From the NCBI RefSeq assembly GCF_022539505.1, contig NC_061514.1, forward strand, positions 247,678,124 to 247,742,123: a stretch of 64,000 nt of DNA. Direction: 5' to 3'. Position 1 is the stretch's first letter. Each line of letters begins with the position of its first letter. Under the pieces are notes generated by a model. That model was not told where the DNA came from and searched no databases. It saw nothing but the letters and a program-made list of their open reading frames with translations. Shown here piece by piece: positions 20,157-31,397 of the stretch. A program made the position numbers and the translations under genes. Source of the stretch: Lolium rigidum. Taxonomy: Eukaryota; Streptophyta; Magnoliopsida; Poales; Poaceae.

Positions 20157-21037
20157 TTACGAGTCCATCCGAAGAAGCTCATCTATCATCGACTCGGCCA
20201 CGGGAGCTACCATATCATCGATGGTGTCAATATCATTTTTTCGTCGCGTTTTCTTGGCCGGGCAATCGGCAACAATCTTCGTCGGGTCTAACTTTGGATG
20301 ACAAATATTTATCATAATCATGGCGAACCTTGCTCCGGCGGTGAGTTGAGCTCGCACAAAATTGTGAATGCGGGGAGCATCTCTGAATACCTCCGGTAAT
20401 TCGGGAAGAGTTTTGGGAACCTCATTTCGAGGAAATAAAGTCCTATAAACAAGGGTTAATGTTGTCGTGCAAAAATTGAGAAATTCGCGCACTTGGCAAG
20501 CACGATCTTGGAACCTGACAATTTGTTGGGTTCGTTCGGGAGTGGCCCAGAACAAACAGCCATGGTTAAGGGAAAGATTGACAAGAAGATTCGTTCTCTC
20601 GTTCACTCTTCGATCTTCGGCAGCAGCATCAAGAACCGAGCCTATTAAGCGACAAGGCAAGAAATTTGAAGGAAGGCACAGCAAAATAAACAAGAGGCAT
20701 TGTGAGGTCGGAAAAACATACCTAACATATCTGTGCTAGCTTCCAGCATCAGCTCGAGCATACTATTTTCTCGGGTCGTGGCTTCCTTTGCTTCCAATAC
20801 AGCAGCATCCTTGGCAGCTGTAGCCTCTTTGGCTTGTTGGAGAGCAAGTTTTTCTTGCTCAGATGCTTTCCGAGATTGTTCCATCATTGCCAGAGTTTGT
20901 TTCTTCATGGATTGAAGTTGTTGTCGAAGTTCTTGCAAATCTTCCGACAAATGTTTACTTGAAGAACCTTCGAGGGGATTATCATCGACTAGTACTTTCT
21001 TCGAGAAGGAAGATGCAGGTGAGCAGCGGCAGAACAA
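20157..21037 (-). CDS. Second antisense gene module in TAT-1, two exons visible
   Basis: Minus strand. The upstream exon ends at 20722 and encodes a Lys/Glu/Ala-rich coiled coil ('RKASEQEKLALQQAKEAT'). A GT-AG intron spans 20721-20642 (TTAG|GTATG...AATAG|GC) and keeps the frame. The last exon 20641-20157 encodes a globular-looking segment ('FWATPERTQQIVRFQDR', 'LPELPEVFRDAPRIHNFV') and ends 'LLRMDS' stop. The start is unclear; about 21037 is the limit of the open frame. It could be a separate gene or an alternative 3' part of the antisense gene at 21258-23973. Function is not known. Confidence 0.6.
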
Positions 21038-21257
21038 GGGTTGGTCGAATAATTATCAAATATTAACTGGAAAAGAAAGTCCCAGGATCAATGATAAGCA
21101 CGAAGAGGGATTTCATTAATTTCTAGAAAATTTACATGGACATTACAAAAGAAGTTCTCCAGAGGGACTAACAGGGTAATTGTCGCCAAGGCTAAAATGG
21201 CGACAACGGCAAAAGGAATAGAGAAAGCAAAGGAAAGAAAAAAGCAAAGGCATTCAA

Positions 21258-23973
21258 CTAGACCTCCGGCCTTGATGAGCTAGGAGTCGAAGATGGCTTG
21301 ATCCCGAGATAGGCCGGGATTTTCTTCGTGTTGGGCTTGGCTGCCTTGATCAACGACCTCCATCTTGATGGTTCTATCTGCTCGGTGTCGCCTACTTTCA
21401 TCCAGTCAATAGTTTGTTGACTGTCAGCGACCAGGGCAATAGTGCTCTCAACAGCAACCTTCATGTTTTCTTGACGCATCTTCAGTCCAAGATCCTCCGG
21501 CGGATTGAAGTCCTTGGCAAGAGCGAGGAAAGTCTTAGGCTCCTCTTTCTTCGGGAAGAAGTAGGGGAACAACTTCGACAATCCTGCGTCAGCATTCACC
21601 ACGCCTTCGCGAATTTCTTGGCCGTGAAACTCCAGATAAGACAGTGCGTCAAGTAGAGGATCATTGGTGGGATTCTCAAGGTCAAAATCTTGGCTTGTTT
21701 GACCTGCCATAGAAATTATATGTTAGTCGACAGCAAGTAGAAACAAAAGAAAGCAAGCCTTACGAAAAATAGAAGGGATCAACAAAGTTACCGAGGAAGC
21801 GACGATTTTGCGTATTCACGCGCTTGAGGATTCCCTTTTCACGGGCGGCTTGTGCGGCTTTGTGCTCATTTAGAGCAGCTTCAGCATCTTCAAGTTTCTT
21901 TTGCAGTTCTTCGACACTAGCAGCTTTTGCTTTGGCTTCATCAGCCTCTACTTTTGCTTGGCTAGCGTCAAGTTCGGCTTTCTGGCGAGCCTTTTCACTT
22001 TGCTCCAATTTCTGAGCAAGAGTGTCGGCAAGCCTGTTGGCCTCTGCAAGTTTCTCTGCCAAAATAGAAAAGAACAATCAAAATTGCGACAAAGATAGAA
22101 GCAAGAAGATCGGAAATAATGACAGCAAAAAAGTTGTTACCTTCAGTCCTGCTGGCATATTCACGGTACCCAATGAATTGGGACCCAATGCGAACAAGCT
22201 CTTTGATCATAGGCTGTCAAAGAAGAATAGAGAAAAATATCGGTACGAGAAAAAAAATGAAGGCACAAAAAGAGGAAAACAGAGGCAATATAGATATTAG
22301 CAGGAAAGTCAAAAACTTACATCATCCAAGAGCGCTTGAGAAGAGCTACCCAATTGAGGGGCAGGCTCGACGATCGTTTCAACCCTTGTCCTTTTTGGTG
22401 AAGGAGCAAGGGGGCTTGAAGGAGGAGTGGTGGTGACGAGATTTTGTTGAGGAGGCGAGGATTCTTCTCCTTCAACTAACGTCTCCGACACAAGCAAAGT
22501 ATGTGACGCGCTCGTCCGAGGAGCCACGTCACGAGTCGGTACTTCTTCCTCATCATCACTGCGATTAAAGATCGATAGCATAAAAAGCAAGATGAAGCAA
22601 AAAACTTCGACTACAGAAATAAGGGGAAATCAAGGTGACTTACGAGCTGACGAGGGATGCGAGATATGGATCATAAGTTGCCTTCTGATGTGAAGGATCA
22701 ACTTCTTCGGCTTTGGAAGTGCCGGAATCTTCGGCGTTACTCCTCTTCCTTTTCCCTTTTGGAGAAACGGCGGGAGGAGGAGATTGGGCCGACGTAGTGC
22801 CTTCGGAAGATCCCGCAGATTTTCGAGAATCCACGGGTTCATTCACAAAAGACGGAGCTTCTTGATTGTCATCGGTGACAATGGCCCTTTCTTCGACTTC
22901 TCCACCTTCCGGAAGAGGAGGAAGCGAGACAAGTTTTGGATGATCCTGTGCAAAATAAAGCAGGGAGAGATATCAGGAAAGAAGTAACAAAAAGATAGCA
23001 CAACAACAACAAGACAAATAGACAAAGATTACCTTGGGAAGTGGATTGGCGGCGCGAACGGCGTCACACGGCAAGAAGAAGGGACGAGCATCTCTTTTGT
23101 CTGAGAGATGAAATTTTTCGGACAAGTTTTTCTAAATCCTTGACCTCCAAATTCACCGACAGCCGATCTACGTCTTCGTCGCCAGCATATTTCCAGAGAG
23201 GATATTTGCGAGCTTGAAGTGGCTGCACTCTAGTACTAAGAAAGTATGCAGTGATTTGGATACCCGATAATTCTTGGCCGCGAGTATTTTGCAACTCGTG
23301 GATACGAGTCATCAAAGCTTGTGTCGACACCCTTTCTTCTTCGGTGGCTTCCGCGTCCCAGGAACGGCGGCGAAAGATTTTTTCGGCGCCATCAAAAGGA
23401 GGAATGTTGGCCTCCGCACATCCATGGTTTTCCTCCTGAATGTACAACCACTTCTTGCGCCATCCTTGAACTGAGTCAGGAAGCTTGACGTCGAAGTAGT
23501 CAACGGTGGGACGAATAGAAATTACAACGCCGCCTATATTATAGGCGACATTGGGCGAGCCATTACGGCGGCAGAAGAAAATGCGCTTCCATAGCGCCCG
23601 GTTAGAGCTGGACGCCAAGGAAGGCCTCGCAAAGTGTGATGAAAATGGAGATGTGAAGAATGGAGTTTGGCGTGAGGTGGTGGAGTTGCAAACCGTAGAC
23701 AAAAAGCAATCCACGAAGAAAAGGATGAATGGGGGCGGACAGACCGCGGATGAGGTGATCGACAAAACATACCCGGTACCCCATTGGAGGGGTTGGGTAG
23801 CTCTCCTCACTGGGGAAGCACAGCGCCTTGGATTTCTTGCTGATCCCCAGCTTCTTCAACATGTTGATGTCTTGCGAGGAAATTTTCGACCTTTCCCACT
23901 CCGCCGCTCCAAGATCCGCGGCAGCCATGGAGGATTCCGGTGTCTTGTGCCTCGTCAAACGGCGCGGCGGCAT
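21258..23973 (-). CDS. Spliced antisense additional gene of TAT-1 ('putative gypsy-type transposon' family)
   Basis: Minus strand, six exons: 23973-23033, 22945-22644, 22558-22321, 22213-22141, 22055-21792, 21704-21258. All five introns are GT-AG and phase-compatible, e.g. AGCTC|GTAAG...GCAG|TGATG gives Ser-Asp. Exon 1 encodes the conserved domain ('MPPRRLTRHKTPES', 'YRVCFVDHLIRGLSAPIHPF', 'PDSVQGWRKKWLYIQEENHG') known as a putative gypsy-type transposon/plant-mobile-domain-like protein. Exon 2 is Pro/Ser/Glu-rich with a basic 'KGKRKRS' patch; exon 5 is an Ala/Lys/Glu coiled coil; the last exon ends 'SSSRPEV' stop. Exon 1 has a shift near 23613 at CTG and another near 23110. Antisense additional genes between pol and 3' LTR are known in TAT elements; the role is unknown. 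Confidence 0.8.
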
Positions 23974-24429
23974 CAACAATGGCGCATGATTTGCGGTCTG
24001 GAGGTGAGGAGCTCAAGAGGTTGTGAATCGCGGGAGGAAATTTGCGAGATGAGAGAAGGAGGACGGCGTGAGCGGAAGTGTCCGAGGAGGAAGAAGATGA
24101 TCTTATATAGGGGTGCGGTGAAACGACGGACCGTTGGATAAGGAAAATGTGTGACGAGATGATAGCCACGTGGCAACAAGGGTAAAAAAGTAACTTAATG
24201 ATGGAGAAGTTACGGTGCGTGCGCCAGAAAAAGCGGAGGACGTGTGTCCCCCACTTGCACGACGTGTCAAGATAGTGGATCAATTGGGCCCGCATGGCAG
24301 CGAGAAAAGACTTGTCGCAAATTTTTGACTAGCAATCGTGGCTATCGTCGGCAATAACGTCACCTTGACGGAAGAAAATTCGGCTTAACGAGTTGCATCA
24401 AAGGCGACATGAAAAAGTATTGGAGAGCT

Positions 24430-25361
24430 TTTGATCAAATACAAGTTTTTGAACAAATGCTCGGGGGCTACTTTGGAAAAATGAAGAGATCAAGAAAGAC
24501 AAAATAGAAATGGTGTGAGCCTATGATCAAATACAAATATTTGTTCATAGCCTCGGGTGCTACTCCCATCGGGAGCGCTGTTCGCGCACCCGAGAAATTA
24601 TAAAACTTCGGGAAAGAAAGAAAATATAGCGGCATAATAGCGTGGAGCCTACAACCAAGCACAAGTCCTTGGCTGTAGCCTCGGGGGCTACTCCCATCGG
24701 GAACGCTGTTCGCGTGCCCGATGAAATTATAAAAAAGAAAGAAAGTCAGAATGAAAAGAAGAAACATAGAACAGCAAGAGAGTATATTTCGAGTTATAAA
24801 TAACTCTGCATATACTCCCATCGGGAGAGCAATATAAGTCATCCGTGACTCGATAAAATGTGCCATTCCATCAGCCGAATAAGCACTCGACAATATATTC
24901 TCAGAACGCCGAAGTTGCGATCAATTTCTGAATGCCGCAAAACTTTGCGAAGGTAAGACCCCAGATCTATTATGTGAGGCGTGGCGCCGTCTCTGACGTC
25001 GGTTTGCTACTTTTATCCGTATCAACATATACGAAGAAAAATCCTAACGGACGCGTTAGGTGCCCGATAAATATGGTCGGGACTCGACGGAATGGTAAGA
25101 CCTTAAGCGGCACCTGTCGAAGTTTACACCGGTATCCCGAAATCATGTCCGGGGACGTGATTTTGAAGTAGGTTTTGCGGATTGCCACTAGAGCAGTTAA
25201 CTAGTACCTGATCCGTCAGATGAACTAGCCCCAATTACCATTATCCCTGTACAATATAGAAATTTATATGAAGAAATATAGAAAGGTTTAAGTTATCGAG
25301 TAAAAATAAACAGTGGAGATTTTCCCTGATTCTACGATTCAAGCAAAATCTCGGGGGCTAC
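24430..25361 (+). other. TAT-1 3' untranslated region with PPT-like repeats and PPT
   Basis: CTCGGGGGCTACT-type motifs recur at about 24460, 24555 and 24683, each near a CCCATCGGGA hairpin-like motif. The functional copy CTCGGGGGCTAC directly precedes the 3' LTR at 25362 and serves as polypurine tract. Short frames here are not coding. Confidence 0.75.
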
Positions 25362-25747
25362 TGACATGGGCATCCCTAATGGGCCTGCCGAAGATAGTAC
25401 CCGGGGTTTATTGAAGGCCCACTACTCGAAGAATAAGAAGATTCGGAAGCCCAAGATATTATTAAGGAAAGTTAGAGTTGTAATAGAAAGTCTTATTTGT
25501 AATCTTACGGGATGAGTTTGAAACCTTCCCGGACTTTGTAACTTGTACAGCACGAATCCCTCGACTCCGCCTCCTATATAAGGGGGAGTCGAGGGACGCA
25601 GAGATCATCGAATCATTGTCTACAAACCCTAATTTTCATAATCGTCGAGTACTTTTCGGCTGAAACCTTCGAGATCTACTTGCCCTCTACTTCCAACTAA
25701 AACCCTAGCCTACAATCCATAGGCATTGACAAGTTAATACCTTGTCA
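25362..25747 (+). repeat. 3' LTR of TAT-1
   Basis: 386 bp, TGACATGGG...CTTGTCA, followed by the CTCAC duplication. Six differences from the 5' LTR by eye, including CAGAG versus CGAAG near position 250 of the LTR. Confidence 0.95.
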
Positions 25748-25752
25748 CTCAC

Positions 25753-26001
25753 CGAGCCGTCTTTTCACCCACACTCTTATTCCTTCCGACCAAGAGTTAA
25801 TCCTCCCATCGCTACTGTGAGAACCGCCTGGCGCTGCCTCGGCACCCCGCCTTGCTCGATCTACGGCCTCCGCCGACCCCGGCCTCCCTCTAACTTCTCT
25901 GTCTCCATCACTGACGACCCATGTAAGCGCGTGAACCGTAGGACCTCGTCGCAAGAGAGCTTCCCGCACCTTCCCGCACCGAACACCCACACACTCGACC
26001 A
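25753..26001. other. Low-copy GC-rich remnant (left half)
   Basis: Continues the sequence left of TAT-1 at 12646. GC-rich plus-strand frame 25742-26032 has no recognised motif. It may be leader or coding remnant of a broken gene; the other half may be 27293-27382, beyond the LINE fragment. Confidence 0.3.
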
Positions 26002-27292
26002 TTTTTTCGATAAAGAGCATTTTATTACTTAAGAGTTTAAGCATTACACTCAACCTCTGCATATCTAAGGTGCACACAGCCACACACTGACACACCCACC
26101 CACACGTAAAAAGAGTAGCCAAAAAAGACTGAATAAAACCAAGACATGGATGGAACGCCTAAGATAAAGGAATCTCAATCCACAAATTACGCTGCCATCC
26201 ATGTTGGAAAAAAATATCCCTCGTCATATCCTCCAATCGTGTAGATACCTCCATAAATAGGTCTCGATTCTCTGCGTGCTGAAGCAAAGACCACAAACGG
26301 AGCAATGCGGTGCACAGGTAAATAACCTGCAATAAGGACGAATTTATATCAGAAAAAACCTTGTCATTTCTACATAGACATACCGACCAAATAATGGCAA
26401 TCGCTCACAGGCTTATAAAAAATTTAAACCTAAGATCCACCTCATTAGGCCAGTTGCCAAAAAATCGCAACGCTACAAGGCGAATACAAGTTAGAACTTA
26501 TTTGGGTTAATGACCATATAGATCTTGCGAATTGGCACCGCAAGAAAAGGTGGTTAATGGTCTCGTCGTGATGATAAAAAAACACACTTTTTACTTTCTC
26601 GCCAATTACGCTTTGCAAGGTTGTCCTTAGTAAGAATTACCCCTCTACAAAGGTACCATGTAAAGACCTTTATTTTTAATGGTATCTTCATAGAACAATT
26701 TTTTATTATTATCAACTGGGGTGCCATATTGGATCATAACATTATACATAGAATCCACATAGAACTTTCCACTCTCTTTAAGATTCCAATCGTATCTCAT
26801 CTGATTCTTGCGATAACTGGACTCTAGCCGCTGAAGCAAAGCATTCCAAGATGCTAGCCTAGGACCAACAAGATCACGTCTAAATATCACCTCTGGTGGT
26901 GAATTTTGCATCACCATTGCAAGAGTATCGGACTTGTGATGGACAATATGGTACAATGCAGGATATTATTCGCGAAGAGTGGCATTACCTAACTACTTAT
27001 CTTCCTAGAACCTTATCTGAAATCCATCCTTAATAAAGAAAGAAGTATATGGAAAGAAAATTTGCTTTGTCACCATACGGCAACCCCAGGAGTGTGAGTC
27101 ACCACGTTTCCATATAACCTGGGACAAATCCTTTGAGCCAACATACTTTCTCTCAAGAATGGTTTGCCATATTCCTTCTTCCGATAGAAGCTTGAATAAC
27201 CATTTACCTAAGAGAGCTCGGTTCTTGACCTCAAGATCATGAATACCAAGTCCTCCTTGGTCCTTTGCGGTGAGCTGCATCGTGGCCGACTA
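26002..27292 (-). mobile_element. LINE 3' fragment (zf-RVT region), 5'-truncated
   Basis: On the minus strand the frame opens near 27280 with 'DQGGLGIHDLEVKNRALLGKW', the conserved segment after LINE RT, then 'WKRGDSHSWGCRMV'. Another frame from 26956 carries 'SGKFYVDSMYNVM', and a decayed zinc-finger region follows to about 26500. The 3' end has AATAAA (26022 region) and a short A-run (complement of 26002-26007). The RT itself is absent, so this is a 5'-truncated copy with several shifts. A clear target duplication was not found. Confidence 0.8.
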
Positions 27293-27382
27293 CAGTGAGG
27301 ACCATCCCCGTCAGCGGCAAGCTCGGCCACCTTATTGTCCCTTTCTCATCCATCTCCAGTCCTTCTTGCACTTCAACTCGGG
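27293..27382. other. Low-copy GC-rich remnant (right half)
   Basis: Short GC-rich stretch between the LINE truncation and the TAT LTR. Plus-strand frames are open but unrecognised; possible exon debris. Confidence 0.25.
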
Positions 27383-29384
27383 TTACAAGGTACCGATTTG
27401 TCAATGCCTACAGATTGTAGACTAGGGTTTTCAGGGAAGTAGAGGGTAAGTAGCTTGATAGCGTGCAAGACACACGTCCGTTGGGAACCCCAAGAGGAAG
27501 GTGTGATGCATACAGCAGCAAGTTTTCCCTCAGTAAGAAACCAAGGTTATCGAACCAGTAGGAGTCAAGGAACACGTGAAGGTTGTTGGTGGCGGAGTGT
27601 AGTGCGGCGCAACACCGGGGATTCTGGCGCCAACGTGGAACTCGCACAACACAATCAAAGTACTTTGCCCCAACGTAACAGTGAGGTTGTCAATCTCACC
27701 GGCTTGCTGTAAACAAAGGATTAGATGTATAGTGTGGAAGATGATGTTTGTTTGCGAAGAACGAGTAAAGAACAAGTATTGCGAGTAGATTGTATTTCAG
27801 ATGTAAAGAATGGACCGGGGTCCATAGTGCACTAGTGGTGTCTCTCCCATAAGATAAATAGCATGTTGGGTGAACAAATTACAGTTGGGCAATTGACAAA
27901 TAGAGAAGGCATAACAATGCTCATACATATATCACGATGACTACTATGAGTTTTAATCAGGGCATTACGATAAAGTACATAGACTGCTATACAACATGCA
28001 TCTATGCCTAAAAAGTCCACCTTCAGGTTATCATCCGAACCCCTTCCAGTATTAAGTTGCAAACAACAGACAATTGCATTAAGTATGGTGCGTAATGTAA
28101 TCAACACAAATATCCGTAGGCAAAGCATTGATGTTTTATCCCTAGTGGCAACAGCACATCCACAACCTTAGAACTTTCTGTCACTGTCCCAGATTCAATG
28201 GAGGCATGAACCCACTATCGAGCATAAATACTCCCTCTTGGAGTTACAAGTATCAACTTGGCCAGAGCCTCTACTAGCAACGGAGAGCATGCAAGAACAT
28301 AAACAACACATATATGATAGATTGATAATCAACTTGACATAGTATTCCATATTCATCGGATCCCAACAAACACAACATGTAGCATTACAAATAGATGATC
28401 TTGATCATGATAGGCAGCTCACAAGATCTAACATGATAGCACAATGAGGAGAAGAAAACCATCTAGCTACTGCTATGGACCCATAGTCCAGGGGTGAACT
28501 ACTCACACATCAATCCGGAGGCGATCATGGTGATGAAGAGTCCTCCGGGAGATGATTCCCCTCTCCGGCGAGGTGCCGGAGGCGATCTCCCGAATCCCCC
28601 GAGATGGGATTGGCGGTGGCGGCGTCTCCGGAAGGTTTTCCGTATCGTGGCTCTCGGTCATCGGGGTTTTCGCGACGGAGGCTTTAAGTAGGCGGAAGGG
28701 CGGGGTCGGTGGAGGCACGAGGGCCCCACACCATAGGGCGGCGCGGCCCCACCCTTAGCCGCGCGGCCCTGTGGTCTGGGCGCCTCGTCGCCCCACTTCG
28801 TAACCCTTTCGGTCTTCTGGAAGCTTCGTGGAAAAATAAGACCCTGGGCGTTGATTTCGTCCAATTCCGAGAATATTTTCTTTGTAGGATTTCTGAAACC
28901 AAAAACAAGCGAGAAAACAGCAAGCGGCTCTTCGGCATCTCGTCAATAGGTTAGTGCCGGAAAATGCATAATAATGACATAAAGTGTGTATAAAACATGT
29001 GAGTATCATCATAAAAGTAGCATGGAACATAAGAAATTATAGATACGTTTGAGACGTATCATAGATCTCAAGGGTTCAACCGGAAAAGTACTCGACTGTT
29101 AAGAAACTAGGGTTGTGTTGACAATAAAATCGATCCCCTCTTCCTCCCTCGACTCCCCCCTTATATAGGAGGTGGAGCCGAGGGTTTTGTGATGCACAAG
29201 TTACAAAGATCGGGAGATTCTTTGAGTTCGTCCCGTAATAGTTACAAGTTATTATTCCTAATACAACTCTGTCTTTCCAAACTATCTCTTAACTGGGCTT
29301 CCGGGCTTCATAAACTTCGATTCGTGGGCCTTCAGTAAATCCCGGGTACCATCTTCGGCAGGCCCATTGGGGATGCCTATGTCA
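27383..29384 (-). repeat. 3' LTR of a minus-strand TAT element (TAT-2), split by a solo LTR
   Basis: 27383-27455 matches the reversed end of the TAT LTR (TTGTCAATGCCTAC...) and 29062-29384 the rest, ending ATGCCTATGTCA at 29384 with the reversed polypurine tract GTAGCCCCCGAG behind it. Reversed TATA region (TTATATAGGAGG) at about 29161. It is clearly more diverged from TAT-1 than the TAT-1 LTRs are from each other. Confidence 0.85.
27456..29061 (-). mobile_element. Solo LTR of an Athila-type element inside the TAT-2 LTR
   Basis: 1,606 bp, starting TGATAGCGTG and ending GAGACGTATCA, with no internal region on either side. The flanks TAGCT (27451-27455) and TAGAT (29062-29066) match at four of five bases, a target duplication with one change. 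The orientation follows the related LTRs at 48054-49891 and 57646-59396. A solo LTR is the footprint of LTR-LTR recombination that removed the element. Confidence 0.85.
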
Positions 29385-30600
29385 GTAGCCCCCGAGATTT
29401 TGCTTCAATCGAAGAATCAGGGAAAATCTCCATCTTTACAATTAACATAGGATTTCTTCGAGTTAGTAAATAACTTTCATAAAACAATCATATATTGTAC
29501 AGGTATATCGGTAGTTGGGGCTGGTTCATCTGACGGATCAGGTACCAGTTAACTGCTCTTGTGGCAATCCCGCAAAAACCTACTTCAAGATCACGTCCCT
29601 GGACATGATCTCGGTATACTGGCGTAATTCGACATGTGCCGCTTAAGGTCTTACCGGATGCCGAATTCCGATCATGTTTTATCGGGTACCTACCGCGTCC
29701 GTTAGGATTTTTCTTCGCATCCGTTGATACGGAAAAAAGTAGCAGAGCGCATTCAGAGGCGATGCCACGCCGCGTAGGACGGATCATGGGGTCTTACCTT
29801 CGCAAAGTATTGCGGCATTCAGAGATTAAGTCGCGACTAAGGCGCTCTGAGAATATATTGTTGAGTGCCTTTTTCGGCTGCTGGAATAGCACATTTGTTC
29901 GAGTCATACGATGACTTTTATCTTGTCCTCCCGATGGGAGTATATAAAGAGTTATGAAATAACTCGAAATATGCTCACCATGACTCCTTCAATTTCATCG
30001 GGTACGCGACCAGCGTTCCCGATGGGAGTAGTCCCCGAGGCTACAGCCAAGTGCTTGTACTTGGTTGTAGGCTCACCCATTTACTATCTTTGTCGCTATA
30101 TTGCCAATTCTTCTAGTACTTTCATCTTTTATCGGGTGCGCTACTAGCGCTCCCGATGGGAGTAGCCCCCGAGGCTACAGTCGAGTATTTATACTTGGCT
30201 GTAGGCTCAACTTGCGTTACTTTTGAACAACTCTATGTTTTTGTCATCTGCATTACCCTCTTATCAGAAGTATAGACAATACTTCTGATAAGAGTAGCCC
30301 CCGAGCATATGAGAAAATTCTTGTATTTGATCATAGGCTCTCGTCTTTTCTTTGTTGAAATACTTCTGATAATGTTTGTCTTTTTGAATCAACTCCTTTA
30401 TCAAACTCCTTTTAAAAGTAGCCCCCGAGCATTTGAACAAAAACTTGTATTTGATCAAAGGCTCCCAAAGTTATCAATAATACTCCTCTGTCGCCAATCC
30501 TCGAAGCACTGCAGTCGAAGTTTCCCTTATAGTGACATCAGCACTGACGATAGCCACGAACCGGGACCAAAGGCATATTACTATGTGCCTTTTCAAATAA
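29385..30600 (-). mobile_element. Internal 3' part of truncated TAT-2
   Basis: Reverse-complement counterpart of the 3' non-coding part of TAT-1 (about 24300-25361), including repeated 'AGTAGCCCCCGAGG' motifs at 30030, 30162, 30294 and 30419 (reversed PPT-like motifs). The rest of the element is lost near 30600. It holds no gag-pol. Confidence 0.8.
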
Positions 30601-30729
30601 TTTCTTTTCTCGCCTTATTTCAAATCAAAAAATAATATATGATACATCAAAATGTTCAGAAAAGAAATCTCTATGTAATAAAAGTATAATTTATTCATTA
30701 TGAACATTTAACTATTTAAATTCCTTATG

Positions 30730-30980
30730 AAAATGAATTTGAATAACTTATGAACATGAATTTGAAATGAAGTTGAATAACTTACGAATATGAAGTTGAA
30801 TAACTTATGAATATAAATTTGAATATGAATTTGAATAACTTATGAATATGAAGTTGAATAACTTATGAATATGGATTTGAATATGAATCAGAATAACTTA
30901 TGAATATGAAGTAGAATAACTTATGAATATGAATTTGAATAACTTATGAATATGAATTTGAAGTTGAAGTTGAAGAGGGA
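30730..30980. repeat. AT-rich minisatellite
   Basis: Repeats of about 23 bp built from GAATAACTTATGAATATGAA(T/G)TT, with partial units. It grades into a purine-rich GAAGAGGAAGCTAGAGCTGG repeat (about 30975-31165). Confidence 0.8.
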
Positions 30981-31164
30981 GAAGAGGAAGCTAGAGCTGG
31001 TGGTGAGCATATGGAGGAAAGAAGAGGAAGCCAGAGCTGGTGGTGCGCATATGGAGGAAGAAGAATAAGCCTAAGCTGGTGGCTTCATCGTGGCTGACGC
31101 CGATGATGAGGAGGAGGAAGAAGAGGAAGCTAGAGTTGGTGGTAAGCATATGGAGGAAGCCAGA

Positions 31165-31300
31165 GCTGGCCATCTAACCTTTAGTCCCGGCTAGTGGGTG
31201 CAACCGGGACTAAGGTGGTTTTAGAAGCGATGTACCAAACTGTCGGCGGGTAACCTTGAGTCCCGGCTGGTGGGTCCAACCGAGACTAAAGTTGTCGACA
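31165..31300. other. Fragment with inverted 'tagtcccgg' motifs (DNA transposon debris)
   Basis: CTTTAGTCCCGGCTAGTGGG...CCGGGACTAAGG and a second GAGTCCCGGCTGGTGGG...CGAGACTAAAG form inverted pairs. Such motifs are common in subterminal regions of grass CACTA-type and MITE elements. No complete element ends are visible. Confidence 0.45.
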
Positions 31301-31397
31301 GGATAAGGACGTGTGGTGGACGCACTTCTCGATGAGATAAAGAATGTAGCGCACGACGCCCTGTCGGAGGAACAATACGAAGTAGAAGCGGCACCGT

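Larger units (their letters stand above)
12652..25747 (+). mobile_element. Complete Ty3/gypsy element, TAT lineage (TAT-1)
   Basis: LTRs of 386 bp at 12652-13037 and 25362-25747 start TGACATGGG and end CTTGTCA, flanked by a 5-bp target duplication CTCAC (12647-12651, 25748-25752). Order: PBS, gag, protease, RT-RNase H, a second RNase H, integrase, then about 5.8 kb with antisense genes and a polypurine tract. The second RNase H after the normal one, plus an antisense additional gene, points to the plant TAT lineage (Retand/RIRE2/Grande-like). By eye the two LTRs differ at six positions, two of them from one CGA/CAG difference, so the insertion is young. Most coding frameshifts lie at CAG/CTG sites. 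Confidence 0.95.

Noticed and set aside
26002..27292. Target duplication for the LINE 3' fragment
   Set aside because: Short resemblances at the ends (CGACC/CGACT) are too weak to call.
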